Source: Pseudomonas nitroreducens NBRC 12694
GTDB taxonomy: Bacteria; Pseudomonadota; Gammaproteobacteria; Pseudomonadales; Pseudomonadaceae
DNA: 64,000 nt
Assembly: GCF_002091755.1 (NCBI RefSeq)
Contig: NZ_BDAI01000005.1
Coordinates: 434,001-498,000, forward strand
Reading direction: 5' to 3'
Under the pieces are notes generated by a model. The model was not told the DNA's origin, searched no databases, and saw only the letters and a list, made by a program, of their open reading frames with translations. Of the stretch, positions 7,509-20,704 are shown one piece after another (the stretch's first letter is position 1; each line of letters opens with the position of its first letter). The translations under genes were made by a program, and so were the position numbers.

Positions 7509-8573
7509 TCAGTGGTACTGTGCCGACAGCTCGTGCACGGCCTCGAAGAAGGCACCGGCATGGGCCGGGTCGACTTCCGGGGTGATGCCGTGGCCGAGGT
7601 TGAACACGTGGCCATTGCCGTTACCAAAGGCACCGAGGATGCGTGCGACTTCAGTGCGAATGGCGTCCGGCTTGGCGTAAAGCACTGCCGGGTCCATGTT
7701 GCCCTGCAGGGCAACCTTGTCGCCGACGCGGGCGCGGGCGCTGCCGATATCGCAGGTCCAGTCCAGGCCCAGGGCTTCGGCGCCGGTATTGGCCATGGAC
7801 TCCAGCCAGAGGCCGCCACCCTTGGTGAAGAGGATCACCGGCACACGGCGGCCTTCGTGTTCGCGGATCAGACCGTCGACGATCTTCTGCATGTAGGCCA
7901 GGGAGAACTCCTGGTAGGCCGCCGCCGACAGCGCACCACCCCAGGAATCGAAGATCTGCACCGCCTGTGCGCCGGCAAGGATCTGGCCGTTGAGGTAGCT
8001 GGTGACCGACTGGGCCAGCTTGTCCAACAGCGCGTGCAGGGCCTGCGGGTTGTCGTAGAGCATCGCCTTGGTCTTGCGGAAGTCACGACTGGAGCCGCCT
8101 TCGACCATGTAGGTGGCCAGGGTCCAGGGGCTGCCGGAGAAGCCGATCAGCGGGACGCGGCCATTCAGCTCGCGGCGGATGGTGCGCACGGCGTCCATCA
8201 CGTAGCCCAGGTCCTTCTCCGGATCGGGGATCGGCAGGGCGTCGATGTCGGCCTGGGTGCTGACGACCTTCTTGAAGCGCGGACCTTCGCCGGTTTCGAA
8301 GTACAGGCCCTGGCCCATGGCGTCGGGGATAGTGAGGATGTCGGAGAAGAGGATCGCCGCGTCCAGCTGCGGGTAGCGGTCCAGCGGCTGCAGGGTCACT
8401 TCGCAGGCCATCTGCGGGTTCATGCACAGGCTCATGAAGTCACCGGCCTTGGCGCGCGTGGCGCGGTACTCCGGCAGGTAGCGGCCGGCCTGGCGCATCA
8501 TCCAGACGGGGGTGACATCGACGGGCTGCTTGAGCAGGGCGCGGAGGAAGCGATCGTTCTTCAGGGCAGTCAT
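7509..8573 (-). CDS. hemE: Uroporphyrinogen decarboxylase
   Basis: This 354-residue protein decarboxylates the four acetate groups of uroporphyrinogen III to give coproporphyrinogen III in haem synthesis, as a cytoplasmic cofactor-free dimer. The conserved N-terminal signature PVWMMRQAGRYLPEYR (about residues 22-37) holds the substrate-binding arginines, and LFSDILTIPDAMG contains the catalytic aspartate region. Full family length is present. The frame stays open upstream to 8960, but ATG at 8573 gives the standard MTALKNDRFLRAL start. It lies 188 bases after gltD; the gltBD terminator and a repeat separate them, so it is probably transcribed alone. Confidence 0.96.
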   Translation of the reverse strand: MTALKNDRFLRALLKQPVDVTPVWMMRQAGRYLPEYRATRAKAGDFMSLCMNPQMACEVTLQPLDRYPQLDAAILFSDILTIPDAMGQGLYFETGEGPRFKKVVSTQADIDALPIPDPEKDLGYVMDAVRTIRRELNGRVPLIGFSGSPWTLATYMVEGGSSRDFRKTKAMLYDNPQALHALLDKLAQSVTSYLNGQILAGAQAVQIFDSWGGALSAAAYQEFSLAYMQKIVDGLIREHEGRRVPVILFTKGGGLWLESMANTGAEALGLDWTCDIGSARARVGDKVALQGNMDPAVLYAKPDAIRTEVARILGAFGNGNGHVFNLGHGITPEVDPAHAGAFFEAVHELSAQYH

Positions 8574-8619
8574 AACGGCATCCGGAAAAAAAGTGCGGGC
8601 ATTTTCGCAAAGCCCAAAC

Positions 8620-8649
8620 GAAAAGGCACGGCGGGTGCCGTGCCTTTCG
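8620..8649 (-). terminator. Terminator of the gltBD operon
   Basis: An 11-bp stem AAAGGCACGGC / GCCGTGCCTTT (8622-8632 with 8637-8647) lies downstream of gltD. On the minus strand it runs into TTTTCGTTT. Confidence 0.75.
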
Positions 8650-8682
8650 TCCATCGCGACAGTTTGTCGCTGCGCCATTCTC

Positions 8683-8750
8683 GTAGGGCGCATAACGCCA
8701 CAGGCGTTATCCGCCGCGGCGGATAAGGCATTCTGCCTTATTCGCCCTAC
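8683..8750. repeat. REP-like palindromic element, GTAGGGCG family
   Basis: The unit starts GTAGGGCG and ends CGCCCTAC, with internal inverted segments ATAACGCC / GGCGTTAT and ATAAGGCA / TGCCTTAT. A second copy with the same ends lies at 53815-53905. Such elements sit between genes in many Pseudomonas genomes. Confidence 0.75.
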
Positions 8751-8761
8751 AGGGAACGCAC

Positions 8762-10195
8762 TCAGACGCCCAGGTAGTCGAGGATACCTTCGGCTGCCGT
8801 GCGGCCTTCGAAGATCGCCGTCACCACCAGGTCGGAACCACGGACCATGTCGCCGCCAGCGAAGATCTTCGGGTTGCTGGTCTGGTGCTTGAACTGCGCG
8901 GCGGCCGGGGCGATGACACGGCCCTGGCTGTCGATTTCCACCTGGTGCTGGTCGAACCACGGCGCCGGGCTCGGACGGAAGCCGAAGGCGATCAGCACGG
9001 CTTCGGCCGGGATGATTTCCTCGGAGCCCGGGATCGGCTCGGGGCTGCGGCGGCCACGGGCGTCCGGTTCACCGAGACGGGTCTCGACCACCTTCACGCC
9101 TTCCACCTTGTCCTCGCCGACAATGGCGATGGGCTGGCGGTTGAAGAGGAACTTCACGCCTTCTTCCTTGGCGTTCTTCACCTCTTTGCGCGAGCCGGGC
9201 ATGTTCTCTTCGTCACGACGGTAGGCGCAGGTCACGCTCTTGGCGCCCTGGCGAATCGAGGTGCGGTTGCAGTCCATCGCGGTGTCGCCACCGCCCAGTA
9301 CCACGACGCGCTTGCCCTTCATGTCGACGAAGTCTTCCGGCGACTTCTCGAAGCCCAGGTTGCGGTTCACGTTGGCGATCAGGAAGTCCAGCGCGTCGTG
9401 CACGCCGGGCAGGTCCTCGCCGGGGAAGCCGCCTTTCATGTAGGTGTAGGTGCCCATGCCCATGAACACGGCATCGTACTCATCGAGCAGTTGCGACAGG
9501 GTGATGTCCTTGCCGATCTCGGTGTTCAGGCGGAACTCGATGCCCATGCCGGTGAAGACTTCGCGACGGCGCGACAGCACCTGCTTCTCCAGCTTGAACT
9601 CGGGGATGCCGAAGGTCAGCAGGCCGCCGATTTCCGGGTTCTTGTCGAACACCACCGGAGTCACGCCGTTACGCACCAGCACGTCGGCGCAGCCCAGGCC
9701 CGCCGGGCCCGCACCGATCACGGCGACGCGCTTTCCGGTGGGCTTGACCTTGGACATGTCCGGGCGCCAGCCCATGGCGAAGGCGGTATCGGTGATGTAC
9801 TTCTCCACCGAGCCGATGGTGACCGCGCCGAAGCCGTCGTTCAGGGTGCAGGCGCCTTCGCACAGGCGATCCTGCGGGCACACCCGGCCGCAGACTTCCG
9901 GCAGGGTGTTGGTCTGATGGGACAGTTCGGCGGCGGCGAGGATGTTGCCTTCGGAGACCAGCTTCAACCAGTTGGGGATGAAGTTGTGCACCGGGCACTT
10001 CCACTCGCAGTAGGGGTTGCCGCAGCCCAGGCAACGGTGGGCCTGGTCAGCCGCCTGTTGCGGCTTGAACAGGTCGTAGATTTCCACGAACTCGCGCTTG
10101 CGCTGGCGAAGAAGCTTCTTCTTCGGATCCTTGCGCCCGACTTCGATGAACTGGAAGTCGTTATTCAGGCGATCAGAACTCAGACGTTCAGACAT
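8762..10195 (-). CDS. gltD: Glutamate synthase (NADPH) small subunit
   Basis: The 477-residue flavoprotein passes electrons from NADPH to the large subunit of glutamate synthase. The N-terminal region has two four-cysteine sets (Cys55, 58, 63, 67 and Cys102, 106, 112, 116) for [4Fe-4S] clusters; the FAD-binding GAGPAG is at 161-166 and an NADPH-binding VVVLGGGDTAMDC is near residue 300. It pairs with GltB encoded 27 bases upstream in the same operon. Together they convert glutamine and 2-oxoglutarate to two glutamates in nitrogen assimilation. A possible terminator and a REP-like repeat follow. Confidence 0.96.
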   Translation of the reverse strand: MSERLSSDRLNNDFQFIEVGRKDPKKKLLRQRKREFVEIYDLFKPQQAADQAHRCLGCGNPYCEWKCPVHNFIPNWLKLVSEGNILAAAELSHQTNTLPEVCGRVCPQDRLCEGACTLNDGFGAVTIGSVEKYITDTAFAMGWRPDMSKVKPTGKRVAVIGAGPAGLGCADVLVRNGVTPVVFDKNPEIGGLLTFGIPEFKLEKQVLSRRREVFTGMGIEFRLNTEIGKDITLSQLLDEYDAVFMGMGTYTYMKGGFPGEDLPGVHDALDFLIANVNRNLGFEKSPEDFVDMKGKRVVVLGGGDTAMDCNRTSIRQGAKSVTCAYRRDEENMPGSRKEVKNAKEEGVKFLFNRQPIAIVGEDKVEGVKVVETRLGEPDARGRRSPEPIPGSEEIIPAEAVLIAFGFRPSPAPWFDQHQVEIDSQGRVIAPAAAQFKHQTSNPKIFAGGDMVRGSDLVVTAIFEGRTAAEGILDYLGV

Positions 10196-10222
10196 TTAGA
10201 GACCTCATCAAACTTCAGGCGC

Positions 10223-14668
<4,446 letters not shown>

Positions 14669-14703
14669 AGGGAACTCTCACCGGCAAAACTTTTATAAAT
14701 TCC

Positions 14704-14906
14704 AGGGTCTGCTGACGTTTCGCCATCGCCCTGTTTCGCCGTGCAGGCTCGTTTCCCGCGCACCCTAAAGGCTCGGGCCGCCTCTATCGTGCAGCGCCGT
14801 TGTAGCCCCTGGTTCACCTGGAATGACCGTTCCGCGCGAGTTGCCACGTCTTACCCAACGCGGCGGCGGTTCCGGCCCTGGCCATGACGAAACGTCAGCA
14901 GACCCT
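14704..14906. repeat. Pair of 19-bp perfect inverted repeats flanking the gltB leader
   Basis: AGGGTCTGCTGACGTTTCG at 14704-14722 is the exact reverse complement of 14888-14906; one further mismatch allows extension to 23 bases per arm (14704-14726 with 14884-14906). The arms enclose 157-165 bases. No clear target-site duplication flanks them. It may be a regulatory stem, a MITE-like insertion or a remnant element. Confidence 0.7.
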
Positions 14907-15069
14907 CTTCAAGCACTTCGCCTGTCTACCCGCTCAAACGGCGAGTTTCCGATAGGCAAAGGGAGGTCATTGTACACACGGGGAAAGCGACGTCACTTAA
15001 TTTTTTTGACGCACTACTGACACCCGATGTCGCATTTTTATAAGAATGCAACAAAAGAAACAAGCCAAT

Positions 15070-15108
15070 AAAAAAGCCGAGACCCAGGGTATGGGGCTCG
15101 GCTTTTTC
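15070..15108 (-). terminator. Terminator of the pilMNOPQ-aroKB-damX operon
   Basis: AAAAAAGCCGAG...CTCGGCTTTTT forms a strong stem with a loop of about 15 bases and lies 22 bases after the last stop codon. Confidence 0.85.
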
Positions 15109-15130
15109 AGTATTGCGACAGTGCGACCTT

Positions 15131-16819
15131 TCAGCGCGCCCCGGCGATGTCCTGCTGGATGCTGGAGAAGGGTCGGGCCCAGGGCTTGGAGGCCTGGATC
15201 TTCGCCGGCAGCTTCTTGATCGCAGCCTGGGCGGCATTACGGTCAGCGAAGTTGCCGTAGGTCACCACATAGAACGGCTTGCCCTGCAGGTTCTTGCGGA
15301 AGTAGCGGTACTCGCCACCGCCCTGCTGGCTGATGAAGGCCTTGGCACTGGCTTCGGAACCGGTGCCCAGCACCTGCACGGAGTAGCGCGACCCGGCCTG
15401 GGACTGATACCAGTTGCTGCCGCCGGCACTGCCGACGGCTGCGACGGGCTTGCTGGCGGCGGTCGCCGGCTTGGCGCTGGCAACGGTGGTGGCAGGTTTG
15501 GACGCTGCCGGCTTGGCAGTCTGGACAGGCTTGGCCGGTGCGGTAGCGGCCGGCTTGACCGGCTCCGGGCGCGGCGTAGCCGCCGGAGTCGGCGTGGGCT
15601 GGATAGCTGCCTGCTGTTGGGCGGGGGCCGGCGGAACCGGGTTCAGCGGTTTAGGGCCGTTATTGGCCAGCGGAGTCACCGGCGGCGCGGTGGTGGTCAC
15701 GGTCGGCGGAATGGCTGCGGACGGCATGGCGCCTTCGTCGGCATCCTCCTGGCCGCCGGCCTGGGCCATCGGCTCGCGGATCACCGGCTGGCTTTCACCG
15801 ACCAGCGGCAACGGCAGCGGCTGGTTGGAGCCAGCGAACTCCACCGACGGGCCATTACCCTGGGCATCAGGCTGCGGCTGAGCGTTCGGCTGCGGTGCAG
15901 CGCCATTCAGCGGCAGTTGCGACGAAGTCTGCGCAGCGGTGCTGCTCGCTGTCTCCGGCTTGGTGGTCTTGCCCTGCATGAACCAGGCAGCGATGACGCC
16001 AATCGCGACCACGCCCAGGATGGCCAGATGTTTCTTCGGCAGCTTGAAGCCGGCACCGGCCGCTTTGCGCTCGCCGCTACGATCCGCCAGCATCGCCTCG
16101 ATCATCGCGTCGCGGGCGGTCTGGTTGATAGTGCCCGGCCAACCACCGGATTGTTCGTGAATGTCGGCCAGCAGGTCGGCGGAGATCAGCTCGATGCCCT
16201 GCCCCGCGCCTTCCAGGCGCTGCGCTAGGTACTCGCGGGTCTCTTCCTCGCTGTAGGGTTGCAGTTCGATGGCATGGAAGCGCTCCTCGCCTTCGGACAG
16301 CACTTCCAGGCGCGACAGCAACTCGGGCTCGCCGAACAGGAAGACGTGCAGGCGCGCTTCGGAGTTGCCGGCAGCCAGCAGCAGCAGGACTTCGAGGGCG
16401 TCGTCGCGCAGTTGCTCGGCGTCGTCCACCAGCAGATAAACGTCCTGCCCGGTGATCGCCAACTGGGCGACCTTGGCGAGGATCGCCTCGATGCTGGTCT
16501 GGGTGATACCCAGGCCTTGCGCGAGCTGCCGCAGCAGAGTGGCTTCGTCGGTCACTGAGCGACCGGAAATCACCACACTGGAGACGGCGTCCTTGTTGGT
16601 GCTGGCCACCAGCGCCTGGCGCAGCAGCGTCTTGCCGCTGCCCAGCGGGCCGGTGACGGCCAGCAGCAGGTGGCTGTAGCGCGCTAGGTGGTGCAGCTGG
16701 CCCAGTACGGGCTTGCGCTGCGCCGGGAAGAACTTGAAGCCCGGGACCCGCGGTGCGAACGGATCGTGGCTGAACTGGTAGTGGGCCAGGAAGGCCTCAT
16801 CGGCATGCAAGCTGGACAT
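15131..16819 (-). CDS. DamX-like AAA ATPase with C-terminal SPOR domain
   Basis: The 562-residue protein has an N-terminal ExeA-type ATPase module (Walker A GPLGSGKT at 57-64, Walker B LLVDDAE at about 129-135), one transmembrane helix at 264-281, a long Pro/Ala/Gln-rich linker and a SPOR domain from about residue 485. The topology is ATPase in the cytoplasm and SPOR in the periplasm, where SPOR domains bind denuded septal peptidoglycan. Position after aroK-aroB equals damX in E. coli, whose product acts at the division septum. It is the last gene of the pil-aro operon, 6 bases after aroB. The E. coli protein has lost ATPase motifs that are retained here. Confidence 0.88.
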   Translation of the reverse strand: MSSLHADEAFLAHYQFSHDPFAPRVPGFKFFPAQRKPVLGQLHHLARYSHLLLAVTGPLGSGKTLLRQALVASTNKDAVSSVVISGRSVTDEATLLRQLAQGLGITQTSIEAILAKVAQLAITGQDVYLLVDDAEQLRDDALEVLLLLAAGNSEARLHVFLFGEPELLSRLEVLSEGEERFHAIELQPYSEEETREYLAQRLEGAGQGIELISADLLADIHEQSGGWPGTINQTARDAMIEAMLADRSGERKAAGAGFKLPKKHLAILGVVAIGVIAAWFMQGKTTKPETASSTAAQTSSQLPLNGAAPQPNAQPQPDAQGNGPSVEFAGSNQPLPLPLVGESQPVIREPMAQAGGQEDADEGAMPSAAIPPTVTTTAPPVTPLANNGPKPLNPVPPAPAQQQAAIQPTPTPAATPRPEPVKPAATAPAKPVQTAKPAASKPATTVASAKPATAASKPVAAVGSAGGSNWYQSQAGSRYSVQVLGTGSEASAKAFISQQGGGEYRYFRKNLQGKPFYVVTYGNFADRNAAQAAIKKLPAKIQASKPWARPFSSIQQDIAGAR

Positions 16820-16825
16820 GGGACC

Positions 16826-17932
16826 TCAGTGTTCTCCTGCCTGACCGACCAGTGCCTGGTAGTCAGCGCGCAGTGTTTCTTCCAGAATCTCACGGGGGAA
16901 TTCGGCGGTCACGACCGCGCCCCCCAGCCCTTGGAGCAATACCAGACGCAAACGGCCATCGAGCACTTTCTTGTCGACAGCCATGTGCTCGAGAAAATGC
17001 TCGGCGTTCATTTCCTGCGGCGGGACCACCGGCAGTTTCGCCGCAGCAAGCAGGCGGATACCGCGGTCGAGTTCGGCCTTTGTCAGCCATCCCAGCCGAT
17101 GCGACATCTCAAGTGCCATCACGGTTCCCGCACCCACCGCCTCACCGTGCAACCAGACGCCATAACCCATGTGGGTCTCGATGGCGTGGCCGAAGGTGTG
17201 GCCCAGGTTGAGCGTGGCGCGGACGCCGGTTTCCTTCTCGTCGGCGCCGACCACTCGCGCCTTGGCGGCGCAGGAGCGCTCGATGGCCTCGGTCAGCGCG
17301 GTGGGCTCCAACGCCAGGAGGTCATCCATGTGCGCTTCCAGCCAGGTGAGGAAGGGCTCGTCGCAGATGAAGCCGTACTTGACCACTTCCGCCAAGCCCG
17401 CCGACAGCTCGCGCGGCGGCAGGGTCTTCAGGGTCGCGGTATCGATGACCACGGCCTGGGGCTGGTAGAAGGCCCCGACCATGTTCTTGCCCAGCGGGTG
17501 GTTGATGCCGGTCTTGCCGCCGACCGAGGAGTCCACCTGGGACAGCAGGGTGGTCGGCACCTGGATAAAGTCGACACCACGCTGGTAACAGGCCGCCGCG
17601 AAACCGGTCATGTCGCCGATGACGCCACCGCCCAGTGCAATCAGGGTGGTCTTGCGGTCATGGCGCGCGGTCAGCAGGCCATCGAAGATCAGTTGCAGGG
17701 TTTCCCACTGCTTGTAGGCCTCTCCGTCGGGGAGCACGACCGTGGTGACCTTGTAGCCGGCCAGGGTCTTCTGCAGTCGATCCAGGTACAGCGGCGCGAT
17801 GGTTTCGTTGGTGACGATGGCTACCTGGCGGCCGCGAATATGCGGCTCGAAGTAGCGCGGATCGTCCAGCAGCCCTTCACCGATGTAGATCGGGTAGCTG
17901 CGATCGGCCAGATCGACGTTGAGTGTGCGCAT
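16826..17932 (-). CDS. aroB: 3-dehydroquinate synthase
   Basis: The 368-residue enzyme converts DAHP to 3-dehydroquinate, the second step of the shikimate pathway, in the cytoplasm with NAD and a divalent metal. Visible motifs include LPDGEAYK and ALGGGVIGDMTGFAAA in the NAD-binding part, KTGINHPLGKNMVGAF near residue 150, and the metal-binding NLGHTFGHAIE (His) and the HGEAVGAG segment. The ATG at 17932 is chosen because it is preceded by a GGGGG ribosome site and gives MRTLNVDL; five extra upstream residues are unlikely. It sits between aroK and the damX-like gene, as in enterobacteria. Confidence 0.96.
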   Translation of the reverse strand: MRTLNVDLADRSYPIYIGEGLLDDPRYFEPHIRGRQVAIVTNETIAPLYLDRLQKTLAGYKVTTVVLPDGEAYKQWETLQLIFDGLLTARHDRKTTLIALGGGVIGDMTGFAAACYQRGVDFIQVPTTLLSQVDSSVGGKTGINHPLGKNMVGAFYQPQAVVIDTATLKTLPPRELSAGLAEVVKYGFICDEPFLTWLEAHMDDLLALEPTALTEAIERSCAAKARVVGADEKETGVRATLNLGHTFGHAIETHMGYGVWLHGEAVGAGTVMALEMSHRLGWLTKAELDRGIRLLAAAKLPVVPPQEMNAEHFLEHMAVDKKVLDGRLRLVLLQGLGGAVVTAEFPREILEETLRADYQALVGQAGEH

Positions 17933-17982
17933 GAAACCCCCAGGCAAGAAAGGGGACTAGGATACCGCAGATTGCAGCGCCG

Positions 17983-18501
17983 TTAATGGCGCTCAAGCTC
18001 ACGCAACCGCTCCAGAATCTCCAGTACGACCAGGCGTGGAGGCCGCTCGTCGGTTTCGATGATCACGTCGGCGATTTCGCGATAGAGCGGGTCGCGCATC
18101 TGCATGAGATCACGAAGGATCTGGTCCGGATTGGGCTTCTGCAGCAGCGGGCGATTCTTGTCGCGCGCCGTGCGGGAAATCTGCTGTTCGACCGAGGCGT
18201 GCAGGTAGATCACCTTGCCGCCGGCCTTGAGGATGAGCCGATTGGCGTCGCGCATCACCGCGCCGCCACCGGTGGCAATGACCATGCCCCCTTCATCGCA
18301 CAACTCGGCCAGCATCGCCTGCTCACGCTCACGGAAGCCCGCCTCGCCCTCGACATCGAATATCCAGGGGATGTTGGCTCCGCAGCGCTGCTCGATCTCT
18401 TTATCCGAATCTTTGAAGACGAGGTGAAGCTCTTTGGCGAGAAGACGCCCGATGGTGCTTTTACCAGCCCCCATCGGGCCTACCAGAATCAAATTGGACA
18501 C
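17983..18501 (-). CDS. aroK: Shikimate kinase
   Basis: The roughly 172-residue P-loop kinase phosphorylates shikimate at the 3-position. The Walker A reads GPMGAGKST near residues 8-16, the shikimate-binding DxD appears as FKDSDKEIE, and the glycine-rich ATGGGAV and lid RDKNRPLL follow. The start is uncertain: GTG at 18501 gives VSNLILVGP, the usual family start, while TTG at 18513 adds four residues and would overlap the end of pilQ; neither has a clear Shine-Dalgarno, so translation may be coupled to pilQ termination at 18510. Confidence 0.92.
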   Translation of the reverse strand: MSNLILVGPMGAGKSTIGRLLAKELHLVFKDSDKEIEQRCGANIPWIFDVEGEAGFREREQAMLAELCDEGGMVIATGGGAVMRDANRLILKAGGKVIYLHASVEQQISRTARDKNRPLLQKPNPDQILRDLMQMRDPLYREIADVIIETDERPPRLVVLEILERLRELERH

Positions 18502-18509
18502 GACATTGA

Positions 18510-20651
18510 TCAACGGCCGACTGCAATGGCCTGATTATTCATGATCCGCGGGGTAAGGAAAACCAGTAGCTCGTTCTTGCTGTCGGTTACCGAATCTCGA
18601 CGGAACAGTCGGCCCAGCACCGGAACGTCACCCAGGAACGGAACCTTGTCCACGGCTTTGGTCTGGGTGTTGGAGAACACGCCACCGATTACGATGGTCT
18701 CGCCATCGTTGACCAGCACCTTGGCGTTCACTTCGTTCTTCTTGATCGGCGGAATGCCGTTCAGCGCGTTGGCGAAGTCCGGCTCGTCCTTGTTGACCTT
18801 CACTTCCATGATGATGCGATTGTCTGGGGTGATCTGCGGAGTCACTTCCAGCGCTAATGCAGCTTCCTTGAAGGAAACCGATGTTGCACCACTGGAACTG
18901 GCTTCCTGGTACGGAATCTCCGTACCTTTCAGGATCTTGGCAGTTTCCTTGTCGGAAGTGACAACCTTCGGCTGGGATACGACTTCGCCGTTACCGCCCT
19001 TCTCCATCGCCGACAATTGCAGATCCAGAATCGCATTGTTGGACACGAAGCCGATGCCGATGCCAGAAGTGCTGTTGGTCACACCAAGGTCAACCGACGG
19101 AGTAGGAACGTTGTTGGTTGTCGGCAGGGTACAGCCACCACCACCGAACGGACCGCAGCTGGTGCCGTTATCGCCGCCGGTACCAATGTTCCCGTTCTTG
19201 CCCCAACTGGCCCAGTTTCCGAAGGTAAAGGCCCCCCCCCAACGGACCCCGAGACTCTTGCTGTAATCGACCGAAGCCTCAACGATACGCGCCTCGATCA
19301 TCACCTGACGTACCGGAATATCCAGCTGAGCAACGATACGGCGCAGCTCATCCAGGCGATCCTGCGTCTGGTAGGCGATGATGCTGTTGGTACGATCATC
19401 TACGGTGATTGATCCACGGTTATCACCCTGTGCTGCAGCTGGAGCACCTGGAGCCCCTGCACCAGTCACCGAGCTGAACAGTTTGGCGATATCCGATGCC
19501 TTGGCGTAGTTGACCTGGATCAGCTCACGGCGCAGGGGGGCCAGCTCGGAAATCTGCTTCTGTGCTTCCAGTTCCTGGCGCTCGCGAGCCGCGATTTCAT
19601 CGGCCGGCGCAACCAGCAGCACATTGCCGACCTTGCGCTTGTCCAGGCCCTTGGTCTTGAGCACCAGGTCCAGCGCCTGGTCCCAAGGCACATTCTGCAG
19701 GCGCAGGGTGATGTTGCCCTGCACGGTATCCGATGCCACCAGGTTCAGGTCGGTGAAGTCGGCAATCAACTGCAAGACCGAGCGCACATCGATGTCCTGG
19801 AAGTTCAGCGACAGCTTCTCGCCGGTATAGGCAAAGGTGTCTTTCTTGCGCTTCTCGGCATCGTCCTGGGTCAGCGGCTTAATGCTGACGGTCATGCGAT
19901 TGTCGGTCTGGTAGACCAGATAGTCATACAGCCCGGTCGGTTCGATCAAGATGCTGGCCTTGTCGCCCGAAGCGGATGCATTGACGAACTGCACCGGCGT
20001 GGCGAAGTCCTTCACATCCAGACGAACGCGCAGATTGTCCGGCAACCGGGTGCGAGGGAAGTCCAGACGGATCTTGCCGCCTTGTTCCTGGATATCCGGG
20101 CTGACCGTCGGATCGGAAAGATCGATTACGACGTTGCCTTCGCCCTGATCGCCGCGCTGGAAATCCACATTGCGGATTGCCTTACCAGCCGGAATGTAAG
20201 GCTTGGCCTGCACAGGCTTGGCAACTGCCGAAGGAGTCGGCGACGCAGAAGCGTATGAACTGGAAGCAGAACCTGCTCCACCCACCACCACATACAGGTT
20301 GGCACCTTCGGCGCGCGTGCTGTAAGGCACCAGGGTGCTCAGGTTGACGATAAGACGGGTTCGATCCTTAGCCTCAACGACTGTCAGGCTACGGGCGTTC
20401 CCCACACCCAGTTCACGGTTCTTGCTACCCAGCTTGTTCTGCACGCCCGGAAGATCCAGTGCGATACGCGCGGGCTGCTCGATGGTATAGCCACGCGGTG
20501 CAGCCACCGGCTCGTCGAAACCGAGTTTGAGCTCCACGCGGTCTCCCGGCAGGGCCGCCACATCGACGCTCTGCAGGTTGGCGGCCAGCAAAGCTGGCGC
20601 AAATACGGCCGCGAGCAGGGAAATGCTCAGGCGGGAAAGCGTTCTATTCAT
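18510..20651 (-). CDS. pilQ: Type IV pilus secretin
   Basis: The 713-residue precursor forms the outer-membrane ring through which the type IV pilus is extruded. A signal peptide (about 1-23, ending LLAAN) is followed by AMIN-type domains that bind peptidoglycan, an STN/N0 domain (LNFQDIDVRSVLQLIADFT), an N1 domain and the secretin core ending NNQAIAVGR. The start at 20651 matches the P. aeruginosa length, but ATG at 20690 has a better-placed GGGCGGGG and would lengthen the N-region by 13 residues. A run of nine G on the coding strand (19232-19240) encodes WGGA before the secretin core and could be slippage-prone. Confidence 0.95.
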   Translation of the reverse strand: MNRTLSRLSISLLAAVFAPALLAANLQSVDVAALPGDRVELKLGFDEPVAAPRGYTIEQPARIALDLPGVQNKLGSKNRELGVGNARSLTVVEAKDRTRLIVNLSTLVPYSTRAEGANLYVVVGGAGSASSSYASASPTPSAVAKPVQAKPYIPAGKAIRNVDFQRGDQGEGNVVIDLSDPTVSPDIQEQGGKIRLDFPRTRLPDNLRVRLDVKDFATPVQFVNASASGDKASILIEPTGLYDYLVYQTDNRMTVSIKPLTQDDAEKRKKDTFAYTGEKLSLNFQDIDVRSVLQLIADFTDLNLVASDTVQGNITLRLQNVPWDQALDLVLKTKGLDKRKVGNVLLVAPADEIAARERQELEAQKQISELAPLRRELIQVNYAKASDIAKLFSSVTGAGAPGAPAAAQGDNRGSITVDDRTNSIIAYQTQDRLDELRRIVAQLDIPVRQVMIEARIVEASVDYSKSLGVRWGGAFTFGNWASWGKNGNIGTGGDNGTSCGPFGGGGCTLPTTNNVPTPSVDLGVTNSTSGIGIGFVSNNAILDLQLSAMEKGGNGEVVSQPKVVTSDKETAKILKGTEIPYQEASSSGATSVSFKEAALALEVTPQITPDNRIIMEVKVNKDEPDFANALNGIPPIKKNEVNAKVLVNDGETIVIGGVFSNTQTKAVDKVPFLGDVPVLGRLFRRDSVTDSKNELLVFLTPRIMNNQAIAVGR
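19232..19240 (-). repeat. Nine-base homopolymer (G9 on coding strand) inside pilQ
   Basis: Nine consecutive C on the plus strand read as TGG GGG GGG GCC (Trp-Gly-Gly-Ala) in pilQ. The peptide WGGA is conserved in the P. aeruginosa protein from memory, but this codon choice creates the long tract. Confidence 0.85.
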
Positions 20652-20704
20652 CGTCTGAATCCGTCGTGCAGACTGCTGTTTGTTATCCATGTTCATCCCC
20701 GCCC

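Larger units (their letters stand above)
14669..15130. other. 462-base intergenic region between gltB and the damX-like gene
   Basis: It holds the leader and promoter region of gltB (transcribed leftward), a pair of distant inverted repeats (14704-14726 and 14884-14906), an AT-rich stretch at 14990-15070, and the terminator of the pil-aro operon at 15070-15108. No convincing small ORF was found; the short ORFs at 14823-15020 and 14926-15237 have no recognisable content. Confidence 0.7.

Noticed and set aside
5744..7819. A 691-codon minus-strand frame across gabP
   Set aside because: Low-complexity His/Asp/Gln-rich translation opposite a full-length GabP; it crosses two terminators.
14823..15237. 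Small ORFs in the gltB leader region
   Set aside because: Arg/Ser/Pro-rich short translations without a ribosome site; one crosses the terminator stem.
19232..19240. Sequencing-error frameshift in pilQ at the poly-G run
   Set aside because: The reading frame is intact across the tract and the peptide RWGGA fits the family on both sides, so no frameshift is present in this sequence.
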